6,490 bases of DNA from a bacterium (lineage in GTDB: Bacteria > Zixibacteria > MSB-5A5 > GN15 > FEB-12). The DNA is taken from positions 1-6,490 of the forward strand of contig DAOUUR010000144.1 of assembly GCA_030668045.1 (NCBI GenBank), in the 5' to 3' direction. The notes under the pieces were generated by a model. It was not told where the DNA came from, did not search any database, and worked only from the letters and a program-made list of their open reading frames with translations. How positions within the stretch are numbered: the stretch's first letter is position 1; each line of letters starts with the position of its first letter. Below, in pieces: positions 5,688 to 6,490 of the stretch. The translations under genes and the position numbers were made by a program.

Positions 5688-6490
5688 ATGCGGCAGTCAA
5701 TTTGTTTGTTCATTCTCGTAGCCATAGTCGTTCTGGCCGGATCGCCGGCGCAAGCGACAGAAACAATAATTCCCGATGCACGCATGTTGCGTTTTCCCGA
5801 CATCAGCGCTGAGTCAATTGTTTTCGTTTTCGCCGGCGATCTCTGGACTGTACCCCGTGAAGGTGGTCTTGCTCGGCGGATTAGTTCACCAGACGGGATG
5901 GAGATATTCCCCAAGTTCTCTCCCGATGGCAAGACTATCGCATTCAGTGCCAACTACGACGGCAATGTTGATATATACACCGTCCCGACCGACGGTGGTG
6001 TTCCGACGCGACTGACCCACCACTCTGCAGACGAAACGGTGGTCGAGTGGTATCCGGACGGCAAACATATTCTCTATCGTTCCAATATGACTCATCCGCT
6101 CGGTCGTACCCGCTTCTACAAGCAGTCGATTAATGGCGGTCTTGCCGAAGAACTTCCCCTGGGGATGGCTGCGTTTGCATCTTTTGGTCCCGATGAAAAC
6201 CGCATTGCCTTTCAGTTTGTTTCCAGAGCGTTCAGGACCTGGAAACGGTATCGAGGTGGTACCGCCGCCGATCTCTGGCTGTATGATTTCAAAGCCAACA
6301 CTTCGGAGAAGATAACCGACGATGTGGCCAACGATGAGTTACCGATGTGGCATGGCAACACGGTTTACTTCATGTCGGATCGCGATAAAAACATGAAGTA
6401 CAACATCTGGGCGCACGATCTGCAGACAAAAGAAACGCGGCAGGTTACTAATTTCGACGAGTACGATATCAAGTTCCCGAGCCTCGGCCC
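5688..6490 (+). CDS. Secreted tricorn-protease homologue (S41-type), N-terminal beta-propeller part; 3' end cut by window edge
   Basis: Family role: tricorn proteins are large oligomeric serine peptidases (S41/tail-specific-protease type catalytic domain plus PDZ) that trim peptides fed through beta-propellers. Only the first 267 codons are here. Residues 1-23 form a Sec signal peptide (hydrophobic 5-18, cleavage after AQA), so the protein is exported, unlike archaeal cytosolic tricorn. The first propeller shows typical blades: LRFPDISAESIVFVFAGDLW (34-53), then WTVPREGGLARRI (53-65), FPKFSPDGKTIAFSANYDGN (74-93), a VEWYPDGKHILYRSN blade (119-133), FGPDENRIAFQF (166-177), the strongly conserved FRTWKRYRGGTAADLWLYDF (182-201), PMWHGNTVYFMSDRD (219-233) and a TRQVTNFDEYDIKFPSLG end (250-267). 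The SPDGK-type blades are PD40 repeats. Complete bacterial homologues are around 1,000-1,100 residues, so the second propeller, PDZ and catalytic Ser/His parts lie beyond the window. TolB or a PD40-only protein is less likely given the WKRYRGG segment. Confidence 0.88.
   Translation, partial: MRQSICLFILVAIVVLAGSPAQATETIIPDARMLRFPDISAESIVFVFAGDLWTVPREGGLARRISSPDGMEIFPKFSPDGKTIAFSANYDGNVDIYTVPTDGGVPTRLTHHSADETVVEWYPDGKHILYRSNMTHPLGRTRFYKQSINGGLAEELPLGMAAFASFGPDENRIAFQFVSRAFRTWKRYRGGTAADLWLYDFKANTSEKITDDVANDELPMWHGNTVYFMSDRDKNMKYNIWAHDLQTKETRQVTNFDEYDIKFPSLG

Overview
This 6.5 kb window carries four protein-coding genes, all on the + strand, in three transcription blocks. It looks like a chromosomal piece of a Gram-negative (diderm) bacterium. 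Two products are envelope-biogenesis proteins (a PapD-like periplasmic chaperone and an usher-like outer-membrane protein) and a third is a secreted tricorn-type protein. Base composition is near balanced. The tricorn homologue with a Sec signal and the divergent chaperone/usher pair would suit an uncultured lineage of the Fibrobacteres-Chlorobi-Bacteroidetes superphylum or its neighbours (for example Zixibacteria-like). That placement is a guess from gene style, not from a marker gene.

Block 1 (1-3471) is an apparent operon: a 5'-truncated PapD-like chaperone, then 45 bp, then an 857-residue usher-like protein. The usher-like protein has a signal peptide, an unusual N-terminal domain, a beta-barrel containing a plug-like Ig domain, and C-terminal beta-sandwich domains that include an EF-hand-like calcium loop. 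The inferred role is export and anchoring of a surface fibre or coat. The subunit gene is not in the window and most likely lies upstream. By hand alignment the chaperone lacks the two basic cleft residues (PapD Arg8 and Lys112) that normally anchor a pilin C-terminus. This makes the pair the most interesting part of the window.

Block 2 (3472-5555) begins with about 695 bp without a convincing gene, holding weak hairpins and two candidate sigma70-like promoters. It then carries a complete acetyl-CoA hydrolase / 4-hydroxybutyrate CoA-transferase family enzyme with its catalytic Glu and GxGGQxDF signature intact.

Block 3 (5556-6490) is a 132 bp intergenic gap with a small hairpin just after the stop codon and a near-perfect Shine-Dalgarno sequence. 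It is followed by the first 267 codons of a secreted tricorn-protease homologue (PD40 beta-propeller part), which runs off the right edge. The CoA-transferase and the tricorn homologue show no obvious functional link to the chaperone/usher pair.

No tRNA, rRNA, CRISPR array, insertion sequence or transposase was seen.
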